NCBI RefSeq assembly: GCF_007558865.1
Contig: NZ_VLPK01000003.1
Location: 186,001 to 250,000 of the forward strand
Origin: Mucilaginibacter corticis
GTDB lineage: Bacteria > Bacteroidota > Bacteroidia > Sphingobacteriales > Sphingobacteriaceae
Reading direction: 5' to 3'
Length of the DNA stretch: 64,000 nucleotides
Below the pieces are notes generated by a model. That model saw nothing but the letters and a program-made list of their open reading frames with translations, searched no databases and was not told the origin of the DNA. Within the stretch, counting starts at the first letter, position 1. Every line of letters begins with the position of its first letter. Made by a program: the position numbers and the translations under genes. Below are positions 8,652 through 17,818 of this stretch, piece by piece.

Positions 8652-11408
8652 TTACCGGATTATAGTAACATAACCGGATAAAGTCTTTCGCCCATGCCTG
8701 GGGTTAATAATATAGTAATAAACACCTACAGGTAACTCAGCATTATTGAATCGTCCATTCCACGGTATTTTATAACCAAGCGATGTATATACTTTCTGCC
8801 CATAACGGTTAAACACATCAACAGTACAATCTATATAAGTATCCAGGTATTTTATCACCCATGTATCATTTACGCCATCATTATTTGGCGTAAAGGTATT
8901 AGGCACAACCGGCAACTGTAAAACCTTTACTTTTAAACTATCAGTCACAGAACATCCTTCTGCATTGGTTACGGTAAGTATATATTTCTGATCGTCATTT
9001 AAGCTAACTACCGGATCTGGGATATGGCTATTACTTAAACCTGTTGCCGGGTACCATGAATAAGTAACACTATCGCCGGTCGCGGTAGCATGTAAAGTGG
9101 TTGCCCCTCCTGCAAGTATGGTTGCATCCGGCCCGGCATCAACAGTAGGTATTGGTTTAACAGTAATATTTTTTGTAAGCGTATCGGCACAGTTGTTAAC
9201 TGAAGTGTAAATGCAAGTTATGGGAAAAGTACCAAGGCCTGCAACCACCGGATCAAATACAGTACCACTCACTCCCGTTCCGGTGTAAGCCACCGTACCA
9301 GCACTGCCCGTATTTTCAATTGATGTAAGCTGTACCGGGCCATTATTTAAACAAACCGAGTCTGGTGGTGCGAAGCTAATTACAGGTGGTTGTAAAACAG
9401 TTATAGTTTGCTCTTTAACTTCGTGGCAAACATCTGCATCCCCAGTAAATGCCTCAAGCCTTACAGTATAAGTTCTACCCGTTTGAGGGTAAGTATGCCG
9501 GTACATTTTACCTGGATGAGGATCATTATCTATTTCCTGTACAGAGAGATCAGTAGTATCAAAATACCAGATCAATTTTGTGATGTTTCCAATAGTGGCT
9601 TTTGAATTATTTACAAAGAAAACATCGCGGTTAGCACATAATGGTTGGTCTTTAATCACATCAAAATCAGGTATGGGCGATCCGTTTACCTGGAGTGTTT
9701 TGGTGGTGCTTACAACACACCCATCGGCCGAGGTAATAGTAAGTTTTACCTGGTATTGTCTAATCTGTCCATAATAATGTTGCGGATTCTTTAATGTTGA
9801 TGTATTTGGGTTGTTAGCCGTGGCATTAGGGTCACCAAAATCCCACAGATAAGTAAAGTCGGCAATATTGTTATCAGCTATGGTAGTGCTGTCTGTAAAT
9901 GTTGCCGACAGGTCTGCATAGCAAACCTTTGGCAGTGTGAAATTAACCACCGGTAAGGGGCTTATTTTAATGCTTTTGCTAAATGTTGTTGTACAGCCTT
10001 TATCTGTTTTAATGGTAAGTTTAACCACATAATAATCTGCTTTGGCATAAATATGCTGAAACGGTGTATTATCGGTTTTGGTTTCTGTGGTGCTGTCGCC
10101 GTAATCCCATACGCGTGATATGATCTTACCTTCGGGGCTAACGGATTTATCTGTAAATGTTACTGCTCTTGTTTCACAATCGGGTGTGGATGTATCAAAA
10201 TCAACGTTAACATACGGGATAACATGGATAATTTTAGTAGCTGTTTCTGTACATTCATTTTGATTAGATACCGTTAATGTTACGGTTTTGTCGCCGGGAG
10301 TTTTATAGAGATGTGATGGATTTTCCTCCGTTGATGTTTGCCCATCACCAAAATCCCATTTGCGGCTGGCAATTGTTGATACCGATTCTGTCGACAAGTC
10401 TTTAAAAACAGAGGTATCGCCCTGGCATATCGTCTCGGCAACCGAAAAAGCAGCCACTGGTGGGGGGAATACCAATATATCGATCTGGTTTGATGCCACA
10501 ACACATTTTGAAATATTAATACTACCAGCGTCCCCCTTTACCAGTCTGTAGGAATAATAGCCGGCAACTGTCGGCGACGGAAAAGTGAACGAAGGATCTG
10601 TCCCTCCAATTCCCTGATCAACCCATACACCATTGACTAACTGTTGAAGCTTTTGACTAAAACCCTTATCAAGCATGTTAGTAGTTTTAATAGTTATGAG
10701 TTCCGGCGTATTTGCACAATATGTTTTGACACCTTGATCAACAGCAATGCCTATTGTTGTACCATACGGGCTAAAGGTAATGTCGTCAATAGCAAGGTCA
10801 TTACCCCCACCGCCCGGTGCATTATTGATCATTTTTATCACAACAGAATTTGCACTTGCAGGGGTTTTGAATGTAGAAGCATATTGTTTCCAGTTATTAT
10901 TTGCAATATCTCCCGTACCAAATGAGAGTAAAGGTGTGCCATCCAAAGCTTCAATTTCAAATGTTACATTAGGTAGAATGCCGCCAATGCAAATATTTTT
11001 TATAAACGCACCAAACTGATACGTCGTACTACCACATAAGCCGTTAACAGTTCGGGTATAAAAAAGGCCGGGGTCATAACTGGCGTTAACAATCATCATG
11101 TAACCGTTAGGATCACCCGTATGGTCAGTTGTGCGAACCCAACCGGGGTTCATACCTTCAGTAGAATTAGCTATAGTATAAAAATCATCTTCAGGGGATA
11201 TATGTACATATTGATACGTCGTAATACCTGAATCAGGCTTTAAAGCCCCGGCATATTGATTAACACCCGAGCCAAAGGTTATATGAACAATAGGATCACC
11301 CAAACTTTGGGCATAACTTTGATAGCTAAAACTAAAAAGTAATAAGCTGGCATAAATAATTACACGCAAGTTTTTATAAAAAGTTATGCTATCAAAGCAT
11401 TCTGGCAT
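8652..11408 (-). CDS. PKD domain-containing T9SS type B sorting domain protein
   Basis: 918 residues. A signal peptide ends near SYAQ (residue ~34). Residues ~35-220 look like a jelly-roll carbohydrate-binding module (FGAFIKNICIGG, FEIEALDGTPLLSFGTGD, NDLAIDDITFSPYG). At least four PKD-type repeats follow (WDFGDGQTSTEENPSHLY, WDYGDSTTE, LWDFGDPNA, IWYFDTTD), then two Ig-like repeats. A gliding-motility-associated C-terminal domain closes the protein (NTFTPNNDGVNDTWVIK, VDVFNRYGQKVYTS, GVYYYIINPRHGRK). It should be exported by Sec and then by T9SS to the cell surface. Its role may be adhesion or glycan binding; no catalytic domain was seen. Confidence 0.88.
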   Translation of the reverse strand: MPECFDSITFYKNLRVIIYASLLLFSFSYQSYAQSLGDPIVHITFGSGVNQYAGALKPDSGITTYQYVHISPEDDFYTIANSTEGMNPGWVRTTDHTGDPNGYMMIVNASYDPGLFYTRTVNGLCGSTTYQFGAFIKNICIGGILPNVTFEIEALDGTPLLSFGTGDIANNNWKQYASTFKTPASANSVVIKMINNAPGGGGNDLAIDDITFSPYGTTIGIAVDQGVKTYCANTPELITIKTTNMLDKGFSQKLQQLVNGVWVDQGIGGTDPSFTFPSPTVAGYYSYRLVKGDAGSINISKCVVASNQIDILVFPPPVAAFSVAETICQGDTSVFKDLSTESVSTIASRKWDFGDGQTSTEENPSHLYKTPGDKTVTLTVSNQNECTETATKIIHVIPYVNVDFDTSTPDCETRAVTFTDKSVSPEGKIISRVWDYGDSTTETKTDNTPFQHIYAKADYYVVKLTIKTDKGCTTTFSKSIKISPLPVVNFTLPKVCYADLSATFTDSTTIADNNIADFTYLWDFGDPNATANNPNTSTLKNPQHYYGQIRQYQVKLTITSADGCVVSTTKTLQVNGSPIPDFDVIKDQPLCANRDVFFVNNSKATIGNITKLIWYFDTTDLSVQEIDNDPHPGKMYRHTYPQTGRTYTVRLEAFTGDADVCHEVKEQTITVLQPPVISFAPPDSVCLNNGPVQLTSIENTGSAGTVAYTGTGVSGTVFDPVVAGLGTFPITCIYTSVNNCADTLTKNITVKPIPTVDAGPDATILAGGATTLHATATGDSVTYSWYPATGLSNSHIPDPVVSLNDDQKYILTVTNAEGCSVTDSLKVKVLQLPVVPNTFTPNNDGVNDTWVIKYLDTYIDCTVDVFNRYGQKVYTSLGYKIPWNGRFNNAELPVGVYYYIINPRHGRKTLSGYVTIIR

Positions 11409-11729
11409 TGGTAATCTGGTGATTTATTAATTGGTAAGGATAAATATATTACAAATCAGACGGATACCTAGCACCAATCCTCGTAAATCTTCTATTTTTT
11501 AACAGACATGAGCAAAAAACGCAAGAAAATGAATAACGTTTATATGTATAATTTTTTCTTAAAAAGCAATGTCACTAAAACACAACCTATTTATGACCAA
11601 ATATTGACAACAAACCTTGCTTTAGAGGAAAATTTTAATAATTATTTAATATTTATTCGCGTGTAAACATTTACATTTGTGTAACAATATTAATATAAAA
11701 ATACAACACACCCCTTATTTGTATTACTC
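11409..11729. other. Intergenic region between divergent genes
   Basis: About 320 AT-rich bases separate the divergent PKD-protein and zinc-ribbon genes. A perfect TAnnTTTG box (TACATTTG) lies at 11672-11679, facing the zinc-ribbon gene. A 52-codon open frame (11508-11666) is present but not convincing. No RNA gene or repeat was recognised. Confidence 0.5.
11672..11679 (+). promoter_or_regulatory. Candidate promoter -7 box for the zinc-ribbon gene
   Basis: TACATTTG fits the TAnnTTTG consensus and lies about 50 bases before the ATG at 11730. A weak TTTA replaces TTTG in the -33 area. Confidence 0.4.
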
Positions 11730-11921
11730 ATGGTTCTGCCGTTACAAGATCAACAAGACAATCAAACAAATACCAGGCACTATCCTGTTTGCCCCAAATG
11801 CAAAAAACAAATGGAAGATCGAGTACCAAGGGGCAGTTTAGTTAAAACCTTCTTTTTCTGGATGCCATTAAAAAGATACAAATGTTATAGCTGCCAAAGA
11901 AAGCGCTACGTTTTAGCCTAA
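11730..11921 (+). CDS. Small zinc-ribbon-like protein
   Basis: 63 residues with two CxxC knuckles: CPKCKKQMEDR near residue 22 and CYSCQRKR near residue 54. The spacing fits a single zinc ribbon, with a short aromatic stretch (FFFWMPLKRY) between the knuckles. Such proteins may bind nucleic acid or partner proteins; no specific family was recognised. The TAA stop overlaps the stop of the convergent mgtC-like gene by four bases. The paired CxxC motifs and the promoter-like box upstream support a real gene. Confidence 0.62.
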   Translation: MVLPLQDQQDNQTNTRHYPVCPKCKKQMEDRVPRGSLVKTFFFWMPLKRYKCYSCQRKRYVLA

Positions 11922-12553
11922 AAAGACCTTACCTGCGGCATTTGCAGTAATTCTTCATCGAACTTGTTAATATGCTTTTTATGACCGGTTACTACTAACG
12001 TGACCTGTAAGCTATCACCCGATTTATTAATCTGCCTGCGCTTGGCAACCAGGTGGTGTGATTTTGCAGTAGCTTCAACCAAATGCAGATTTTCATAATC
12101 TGTATTGGTAAATACAATTATAAATAGCTTGTCATGGTGTACCCTATCAATATATTTCTCTAATAAAGAAAATAGCAACAATACAGCTAATGTAACTATT
12201 GTTGTGATCAGGGCCAGCGGATAATTGCCGGCACCGGCAGCCATGCCTATTGCAGCTGCTACCCATATTACCGCGGCTGTAGTTAAGCCGCTTACACCGG
12301 TATTATCTTTAAAAACCACACCAGCACCAATAAAACCAATGCCGGTAATAACATTAATATTTACACCTAAACCGGCTTGCTGGGCAACCATAGTAAACAA
12401 TGCCGAACCGAGCGTGATCAATATAATGGTACGAAAACCCGCGGTTTTATTTTTATACTGACGCTCAATACCCAACAACCCGCCGCAAAAAACAGCAAAC
12501 CCTATTTTTAAAAGATCCTCATCGGTTATTTGAAATCTTAGCGGCAACTCCAT
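11918..12553 (-). CDS. MgtC/SapB family membrane protein
   Basis: 211 residues. The N-terminal ~140 residues have four to five hydrophobic segments with the MgtC signature: GGLLGIERQYKNKTAGFRT, then GLGVNINVITGIGFIGAGVV and TTAAVIWVAAAIGMAAGAG. A cytosolic ACT-like C-terminal domain follows (residues ~145-211). MgtC proteins act in adaptation to low Mg2+ and in some bacteria inhibit the F-type ATP synthase; the role in free-living Bacteroidota is unclear. Its ATG abuts the stop codon of the FAD-linked oxidase gene, so they form an operon with the oxidase first. Confidence 0.9.
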   Translation of the reverse strand: MELPLRFQITDEDLLKIGFAVFCGGLLGIERQYKNKTAGFRTIILITLGSALFTMVAQQAGLGVNINVITGIGFIGAGVVFKDNTGVSGLTTAAVIWVAAAIGMAAGAGNYPLALITTIVTLAVLLLFSLLEKYIDRVHHDKLFIIVFTNTDYENLHLVEATAKSHHLVAKRRQINKSGDSLQVTLVVTGHKKHINKFDEELLQMPQVRSF

Positions 12554-13960
12554 TTATTCCTGATTAAATATTTTCCCCGGGTTTAATATGTAATTTTTAT
12601 CGAATACATTTTTTATCCCCCTCCACAGTTCAAAATGTATTGGCGAATACTTTATCGGCATAAAATCTTTTTGCACCAGGCCAATGCCATGCTCGCCGGA
12701 TAGTGTACCACCTAAAGATACGGTTAACTCGAATATTCCACGTATGCCGTCTTTTAATTTAGTGTTCCAGTCCTCGTCGCTCATTTTTGCTTTCACAATA
12801 TTTACATGCAGGTTACCGTCGCCTGCATGTCCGTAGCAAACAGATTCAAACCCGTATTTCGTCCCTATCTCTTTAATCCCTTTTATTAGTTGCGGCAATG
12901 CGGCGCGTGGTACAACGGTATCCTCCTCTTTATAAACTGAATTTGCTTTAACAGATACCCCCATTACTCGCCTGATGCGCCATAATTCTTCTTTTTGCGT
13001 GGCAGTATCCGCAAACAAAACATTTGTACAGCCAAATCCTTCTAAGACAGCGTTTATCTTTTCGCAATCAGTAAACACGGTGTCCTGATTATTTCCATCC
13101 ACTTCTATCAGTAAAAAAGCCACGTCTTTTTCTGCCAGATCAAAAGCTATTCCGTCATTTTTTATTACCCATTCAATACCCCGGCGTTCCATAAACTCGA
13201 GGGCAGATGGTACGATCCCGGCCCTGAATATAGCTGATACGGCATGGCAAGCATCATCATTTGAATTAAATGAAGCCAACATCAACGCATCTACCGTTGG
13301 CGCGGGGATCAGTTTAACCACTATTTTGGTTACTATCCCTAATGTGCCTTCCGATCCGATGATCAACTGGGTTAAATTGTATCCTGAAGAATATTTTAAA
13401 GTGTTTGCACCAGTCCAGATCACCTCGCCCGATGGCAAAACCAATTCGAGGTTTAAGATATATTCACGTATGGTGCCGTATTTAACAACCCTTGGCCCGC
13501 CCGAGCCGTGCGATACATTACCGCCGATAAAACAACTACCCTTACTTGCCGGGTCAATAGGATACAACAAACCTTTAGCTGCTACCTGGTTCATAAACTC
13601 CTCGGTAACTACGCCCGGTTCAACTGTGGCCTGCAGGTTTTGTTCATCAATATTCAACACCCGGTTAAAGCGCTCCATGGCTATAAGCAGCCCGCCCATA
13701 ACAGGTAACGCGCCACCGCTAAGCCCTGTCCCTGCGCCTCTTGGCGTTACCGGGATAAGGTGTTCATTACAAAGTTTTAATAATGCAGATACCTGTTCGG
13801 TAAATGCTGGTTTAACAACAACTTCAGGATAATACCGCAGATCTTCGGTTTCATCATGGCTGTATCGTTCTAAACCGTCCTGTTCAGTAACAACAAAATC
13901 TTCACCTACAATTTGTTTAATTGCGGTTAATATATCATCAGTTATTTTGTTGTAGGTCAT
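12554..13960 (-). CDS. FAD-binding oxidase, GlcD / D-lactate dehydrogenase type
   Basis: 468 residues. The N-terminal FAD_binding_4 (PCMH) domain shows VVVKPAFTEQVSALLKLCNE, PVTPRGAGTGLSGGALP and GGNVSHGSGGPR. The C-terminal FAD-oxidase_C domain shows CYGHAGDGNLHVNI and LGGTLSGEHGIGLVQK. This is the glycolate oxidase subunit GlcD / D-lactate dehydrogenase family, which oxidises 2-hydroxyacids. The GlcE and GlcF partners are not next to it, so a single-subunit D-lactate or D-2-hydroxyacid dehydrogenase is more likely than glycolate oxidase. It lies 22 bases after folB and directly before mgtC on the same strand. Confidence 0.88.
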   Translation of the reverse strand: MTYNKITDDILTAIKQIVGEDFVVTEQDGLERYSHDETEDLRYYPEVVVKPAFTEQVSALLKLCNEHLIPVTPRGAGTGLSGGALPVMGGLLIAMERFNRVLNIDEQNLQATVEPGVVTEEFMNQVAAKGLLYPIDPASKGSCFIGGNVSHGSGGPRVVKYGTIREYILNLELVLPSGEVIWTGANTLKYSSGYNLTQLIIGSEGTLGIVTKIVVKLIPAPTVDALMLASFNSNDDACHAVSAIFRAGIVPSALEFMERRGIEWVIKNDGIAFDLAEKDVAFLLIEVDGNNQDTVFTDCEKINAVLEGFGCTNVLFADTATQKEELWRIRRVMGVSVKANSVYKEEDTVVPRAALPQLIKGIKEIGTKYGFESVCYGHAGDGNLHVNIVKAKMSDEDWNTKLKDGIRGIFELTVSLGGTLSGEHGIGLVQKDFMPIKYSPIHFELWRGIKNVFDKNYILNPGKIFNQE

Positions 13961-13982
13961 TTACTTATAAAACAGGGAGATG

Positions 13983-14351
13983 CTATGCGTTGATTGCATT
14001 TGCAGGATACTGAACAGTAACGCTCGAATATTTGGTTTTCGCGCCCACCAAAGGGTTCATTTTTTTAACCCTTACCTGTATCCTGTCAACAAATGTGTAT
14101 TGATTTTTTATTTCATCGATAATAGCCTGCGCAACGGTTTCGATCAGCTTTTTGGTCAGCTTCATCTCCTCGCATGCAATATCATACAATTGTTCATAAT
14201 TAACAGAGTTGTTTAAATCGTCGTCACTGATATTGGCAGTTGGCGTAAACTCAACGTCAATATCAACAACAAACCAATTTCCTAATTTCTGTTCTTCAGG
14301 ATAAAAACCATGAAAGGCAAAAAATTCCGCACCGTGTAAGGCTATAATCAT
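13983..14351 (-). CDS. folB: Dihydroneopterin aldolase
   Basis: 122 residues, the usual FolB length. It shows IIALHGAEFFAFHGFYPEEQKLGNWF at the start, ETVAQAIIDEI with the catalytic region in the middle, and VRVKKMNPLVGAKTKYSSVTV at the end. FolB cleaves 7,8-dihydroneopterin to 6-hydroxymethyl-7,8-dihydropterin in folate synthesis. ATG 14351 was chosen; a TTG two codons upstream is the only longer option. It heads the apparent folB-FAD oxidase-mgtC transcript. No other folate gene is nearby. Confidence 0.92.
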   Translation of the reverse strand: MIIALHGAEFFAFHGFYPEEQKLGNWFVVDIDVEFTPTANISDDDLNNSVNYEQLYDIACEEMKLTKKLIETVAQAIIDEIKNQYTFVDRIQVRVKKMNPLVGAKTKYSSVTVQYPANAINA

Positions 14352-14403
14352 GCTCAAAAGTAAATTAACAATTACAAAATATCCAATGTAAGTAACCTTT
14401 CAT

Positions 14404-14411
14404 TAAATTTG
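14404..14411 (+). promoter_or_regulatory. Candidate promoter -7 box for the acyl-CoA dehydrogenase gene
   Basis: TAAATTTG matches TAnnTTTG, 23 bases before the ATG at 14435. No clear -33 TTTG was found at the expected distance. Confidence 0.4.
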
Positions 14412-14434
14412 TTTTTACACCCTAAAAAAATCCC

Positions 14435-15616
14435 ATGGCAAAGACTGATCTTTTTGAATCGCCGGATTATTACCAATTGGACGAATTATTTACCGATGAA
14501 CATAAACTGATCCGTAAAAGCGTACGCGATTGGGTAAAAAAAGAGGTAAGCCCCATTATTGAGGATTACGCCCAGCGTGCAGAATTTCCAAAACATTTGC
14601 TGAAAGGATTAGCAGAAATTGGCGCATTTGGCCCAACTATCCCCGCAGAATACGGCGGCCTTGGACTTGACTATACCGCTTACGGGATAATTATGCAGGA
14701 AATAGAACGCGGCGATTCCGGCATCCGTTCAACTGCTTCAGTACAGGGTTCGCTGGTGATGTACCCTATTTTTGCCTACGGATCAGAGGATCAAAAAATG
14801 AAATACCTGCCCAAATTGGCTACCGGCGAATTGATGGGCTGTTTTGGGCTTACAGAACCTGACCACGGATCAGATCCGGGCGGCATGACCACCAATTTTA
14901 AAGACGCAGGCGACCATTACCTTTTAAACGGCGCTAAAATGTGGATCTCGAACGCGCCGTTTGCCGATATTGCCATTGTTTGGGCCAAAAACGAACAAGG
15001 TAAAATACAGGGATTGATTGTAGAACGTGGCATGGAAGGTTTTTCGACGCCCGAAACGCATAACAAATGGTCGTTACGTGCATCGGCCACAGGCGAGTTG
15101 GTGTTTGATAATGTGAAAGTTCCTAAGGAAAACCTACTGCCAAATGTATCGGGACTAAAAGGCCCGCTGGGTTGCCTTAACCAGGCGCGTTATGGTATAG
15201 CATGGGGTGCCATTGGCGCCGCTATGGATTGTTATGATACCGCTTTACGCTACGCAAAAGAGCGCAAGCAGTTTAACAAACCTATAGCAGCTTTTCAGCT
15301 GCAGCAAAAAAAATTGGCCGAAATGATAACTGAGATAACCAAAGCACAGTTATTGGTTTGGAGGCTTGGTATTTTAAAGAGCGAAAACAGGGCTACTCCT
15401 GCCCAGATCTCTATGGCAAAACGTAATAGTGTTGAGATAGCTTTAAACATAGCACGCGAAGCAAGACAGATATTAGGAGGCATGGGAATAACCGGCGAAT
15501 ACCCGGTAATGCGCCACATGGCGAACCTTGAGTCGGTTATTACGTATGAGGGTACACATGATATCCATTTACTGATAACAGGACTGGATATTACAGGAGA
15601 AGAAGCATTTAAATAG
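14435..15616 (+). CDS. Acyl-CoA dehydrogenase, glutaryl-CoA dehydrogenase type
   Basis: 393 residues, the standard length. Three features point to the glutaryl-CoA dehydrogenase branch: SVQGSLVMYPIFAYGSEDQK, MGCFGLTEPDHGSDPGGM, and the catalytic-base segment VITYEGTHDIHLLITGLDITG. GCDH enzymes dehydrogenate and decarboxylate glutaryl-CoA to crotonyl-CoA in lysine and tryptophan breakdown, passing electrons to ETF. Typical GCDH motifs CLNQARYGIAWG and ARQILGGMGITGEYPVMRH are also present. It is monocistronic by position. A related short-chain acyl-CoA dehydrogenase is the main alternative. Confidence 0.88.
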   Translation: MAKTDLFESPDYYQLDELFTDEHKLIRKSVRDWVKKEVSPIIEDYAQRAEFPKHLLKGLAEIGAFGPTIPAEYGGLGLDYTAYGIIMQEIERGDSGIRSTASVQGSLVMYPIFAYGSEDQKMKYLPKLATGELMGCFGLTEPDHGSDPGGMTTNFKDAGDHYLLNGAKMWISNAPFADIAIVWAKNEQGKIQGLIVERGMEGFSTPETHNKWSLRASATGELVFDNVKVPKENLLPNVSGLKGPLGCLNQARYGIAWGAIGAAMDCYDTALRYAKERKQFNKPIAAFQLQQKKLAEMITEITKAQLLVWRLGILKSENRATPAQISMAKRNSVEIALNIAREARQILGGMGITGEYPVMRHMANLESVITYEGTHDIHLLITGLDITGEEAFK

Positions 15617-15659
15617 ACACATTAAACAACACTTATAGCTGTAATATCCATTTGAGTAT

Positions 15660-15667
15660 TATATTTG
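15660..15667 (+). promoter_or_regulatory. Candidate promoter -7 box for the histidine kinase gene
   Basis: TATATTTG matches TAnnTTTG exactly and lies 21 bases before the TTG start at 15689. No TTTG was found at normal -33 spacing. Confidence 0.4.
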
Positions 15668-15688
15668 TGAGACCTATAACCCTAAAAA

Positions 15689-17818
15689 TTGATCTGTAAA
15701 CCGAAATATTTTTTTGTTAAGTTTATACGTAACACCTGGTTATTGGCCCTCGCTTTTATGACCATAACGTCGTGTAACCAAAAAGATACACAAGCTGATG
15801 GTAATACAGCAGACTATAAACGGTTGGATGGACATATCGATACGCTTTTTAATTCAAACCGTGCGGCTGAAGGCATACACTTGCTTGATTCAATTGTAAA
15901 TCATGCTGATAATTTAACCGTCGACGATAAATTTAGCATATACTGGTTTCGTTACATCTATTACCAGCAATACGTACACGACAGTAAAAAAGCTTTGCTA
16001 TATGCCGACACACTGCTAACCATTGCCAATCAAAGTGTAAACAATAAACAGTACACTTCTTTATATGTAACCGCAAACTTTGCTGCGGGCGATGCCTGCT
16101 TTACACTACAAAAATATACCGAGGCTTACCAACATCTTTTCCAGGGTTACCTGATCGGAAAAAACACTTTAAACCGTAATGTTCTTTCTGACTATACTTA
16201 CCGGATGGGTATGATTACCTATAAAATGGGGAATTATGGCCTGGCTAAAGATTACTTCATTAAAAGCAACAATTACTATGATATGAAGCCGCATGATTTT
16301 GCGACTTTTTATCATAAGCAAGAATTGATAGATAATATTGCTTTAGCTTACCAAAGTAACAAACAGACAGACAGTGCATTAATATATTTTGATAAATGTT
16401 TAACGTTAATTAACGAAAATGCCGGCCAGTTTAAAACCAGTAAAAAGCAATTAGACATGGCGCGTGGTGTGGTGTACGGAAATAAAGCCGAAGTATACAC
16501 TGCAAAAGGTGATTATAAGCAAGCTACCGACTTATTAAAACAAAGCATAGCAATAAATTTACAGCCCGGGTATGATAATAACGACGCTGCCATAGCACAA
16601 ACAAAATTAGCGCAGATATATTACAACAATAGGCAGGATACCGAACTGTTTAGCTTATTGACCTTGATTGGTAAACAGCCTTTTAGTTTTAATAACCCGG
16701 ATGTTGCAATTCATTGGAACCATTTAATGAGCGATTATTATATCCGCAAAAAAGATTTGTCAAAAGGGCTTAAATATCTGCGGGTATACCATACCGTTAA
16801 AGATTCTAATATCCAAAGGATAAACCTTTTAAAACAAAGCAACGTCAGTAAGCAACTGGATAATTACGATAAACAACAACAAATTGAACAGTTAAGCGAT
16901 AATAATAAAATACAACGCATATTATTATTCGTAATAATTATCGTGGCAATAATGGCGCTGATAATCATTATGTTGATATACCGTAACTGGCGAAGATCAC
17001 GAAGGGATGTATTGACTGTTAACCTGCTGAATCAACAGATCAACAATCAAAATGCAGAGCTTGGAAAAGCCCTTAATGACATTAAGTTAAACAGCCAGGA
17101 GAAAGACCGGATATTGCGTACGGTAGCGCATGACTTGCGTAACCCAATAGGCGGTATAGCGGCATTAATATCTGTAATGGCAGATGAAGATTGTACGGAC
17201 GAGCAAAGGGAAATGATCAATCTGGTTAAAGAAACGTCTTATAATTCGCTTGAGCTGATCAATGAAATATTAGAGGCAACAAATGTAAACGCGCTCGAAT
17301 TAAAGCCCGAGCCTGTTGAGATCAATTCATTGGTTAACAAAAGTGTCGAGCTACTGCGCTTTAAAGCGTCAGAAAAAGACCAGCAAATATTTTTTGAACC
17401 TTTATCAAGCCCTGTTGAATTATTAATAAGCCGTGAAAAGATCTGGCGGGTAATCAGCAACCTTATCAGTAATGCCATAAAATTTAGCCCAGACGGCGCA
17501 CCGATATTTGTAAAAGTTGTTCAGGAAAACGTTAATATAATCATATCGGTACTGGATAACGGCATAGGCATCCCTGACGAAATGAAAGACCAGGTATTTA
17601 ATATGTTTACTACAGCGCAAAGACCGGGCACAGCGGGCGAGAAATCATTTGGGCTGGGGCTTTCTATCTGTAAACAGATCATTGAAAAATCGCACGGCAA
17701 GATCTGGTTTGACAGCAGCAGCAGGGGCACTATATTTTATATCAGCCTGCCTCTCCCCGGCAAAAACGGCAAGCAGACAAAATCAGCTCAACAACGCGGC
17801 ATACCACAAGCCGGATGA
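15689..17818 (+). CDS. TPR-containing sensor histidine kinase with lipoprotein-like N-terminus
   Basis: 709 residues. A hydrophobic N-terminus ends in a lipobox-like TITSC. About 370 residues of TPR helices follow, then a membrane helix near residues 410-432, a coiled coil, a HisKA domain with the phospho-acceptor in RTVAHDLRNPIGG (His481), and a HATPase domain with NLISNAIKFSPDG, DNGIGIPDEM and FGLGLSICKQIIEKSHG. It probably senses an envelope signal through the TPRs; no response regulator is adjacent. The start must be TTG: an in-frame stop precedes it, and the first ATG would remove most of the signal sequence. Its 3' end overlaps the convergent GH1 gene by 36 bases. Confidence 0.85.
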   Translation: MICKPKYFFVKFIRNTWLLALAFMTITSCNQKDTQADGNTADYKRLDGHIDTLFNSNRAAEGIHLLDSIVNHADNLTVDDKFSIYWFRYIYYQQYVHDSKKALLYADTLLTIANQSVNNKQYTSLYVTANFAAGDACFTLQKYTEAYQHLFQGYLIGKNTLNRNVLSDYTYRMGMITYKMGNYGLAKDYFIKSNNYYDMKPHDFATFYHKQELIDNIALAYQSNKQTDSALIYFDKCLTLINENAGQFKTSKKQLDMARGVVYGNKAEVYTAKGDYKQATDLLKQSIAINLQPGYDNNDAAIAQTKLAQIYYNNRQDTELFSLLTLIGKQPFSFNNPDVAIHWNHLMSDYYIRKKDLSKGLKYLRVYHTVKDSNIQRINLLKQSNVSKQLDNYDKQQQIEQLSDNNKIQRILLFVIIIVAIMALIIIMLIYRNWRRSRRDVLTVNLLNQQINNQNAELGKALNDIKLNSQEKDRILRTVAHDLRNPIGGIAALISVMADEDCTDEQREMINLVKETSYNSLELINEILEATNVNALELKPEPVEINSLVNKSVELLRFKASEKDQQIFFEPLSSPVELLISREKIWRVISNLISNAIKFSPDGAPIFVKVVQENVNIIISVLDNGIGIPDEMKDQVFNMFTTAQRPGTAGEKSFGLGLSICKQIIEKSHGKIWFDSSSRGTIFYISLPLPGKNGKQTKSAQQRGIPQAG

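Noticed and set aside
8652..11408. Plus-strand open frames of 63-93 codons opposite the PKD-repeat gene
   Set aside because: Shadows of a strong minus-strand gene; translated sequence shows no domain.
11508..11666. 52-codon open frame on the plus strand starting MSKKRKKMNN
   Set aside because: Low-complexity Asn/Lys/Phe-rich product as expected from AT-rich DNA; no motif, no conserved neighbour and no promoter-like box upstream. The perfect -7 box lies after it.
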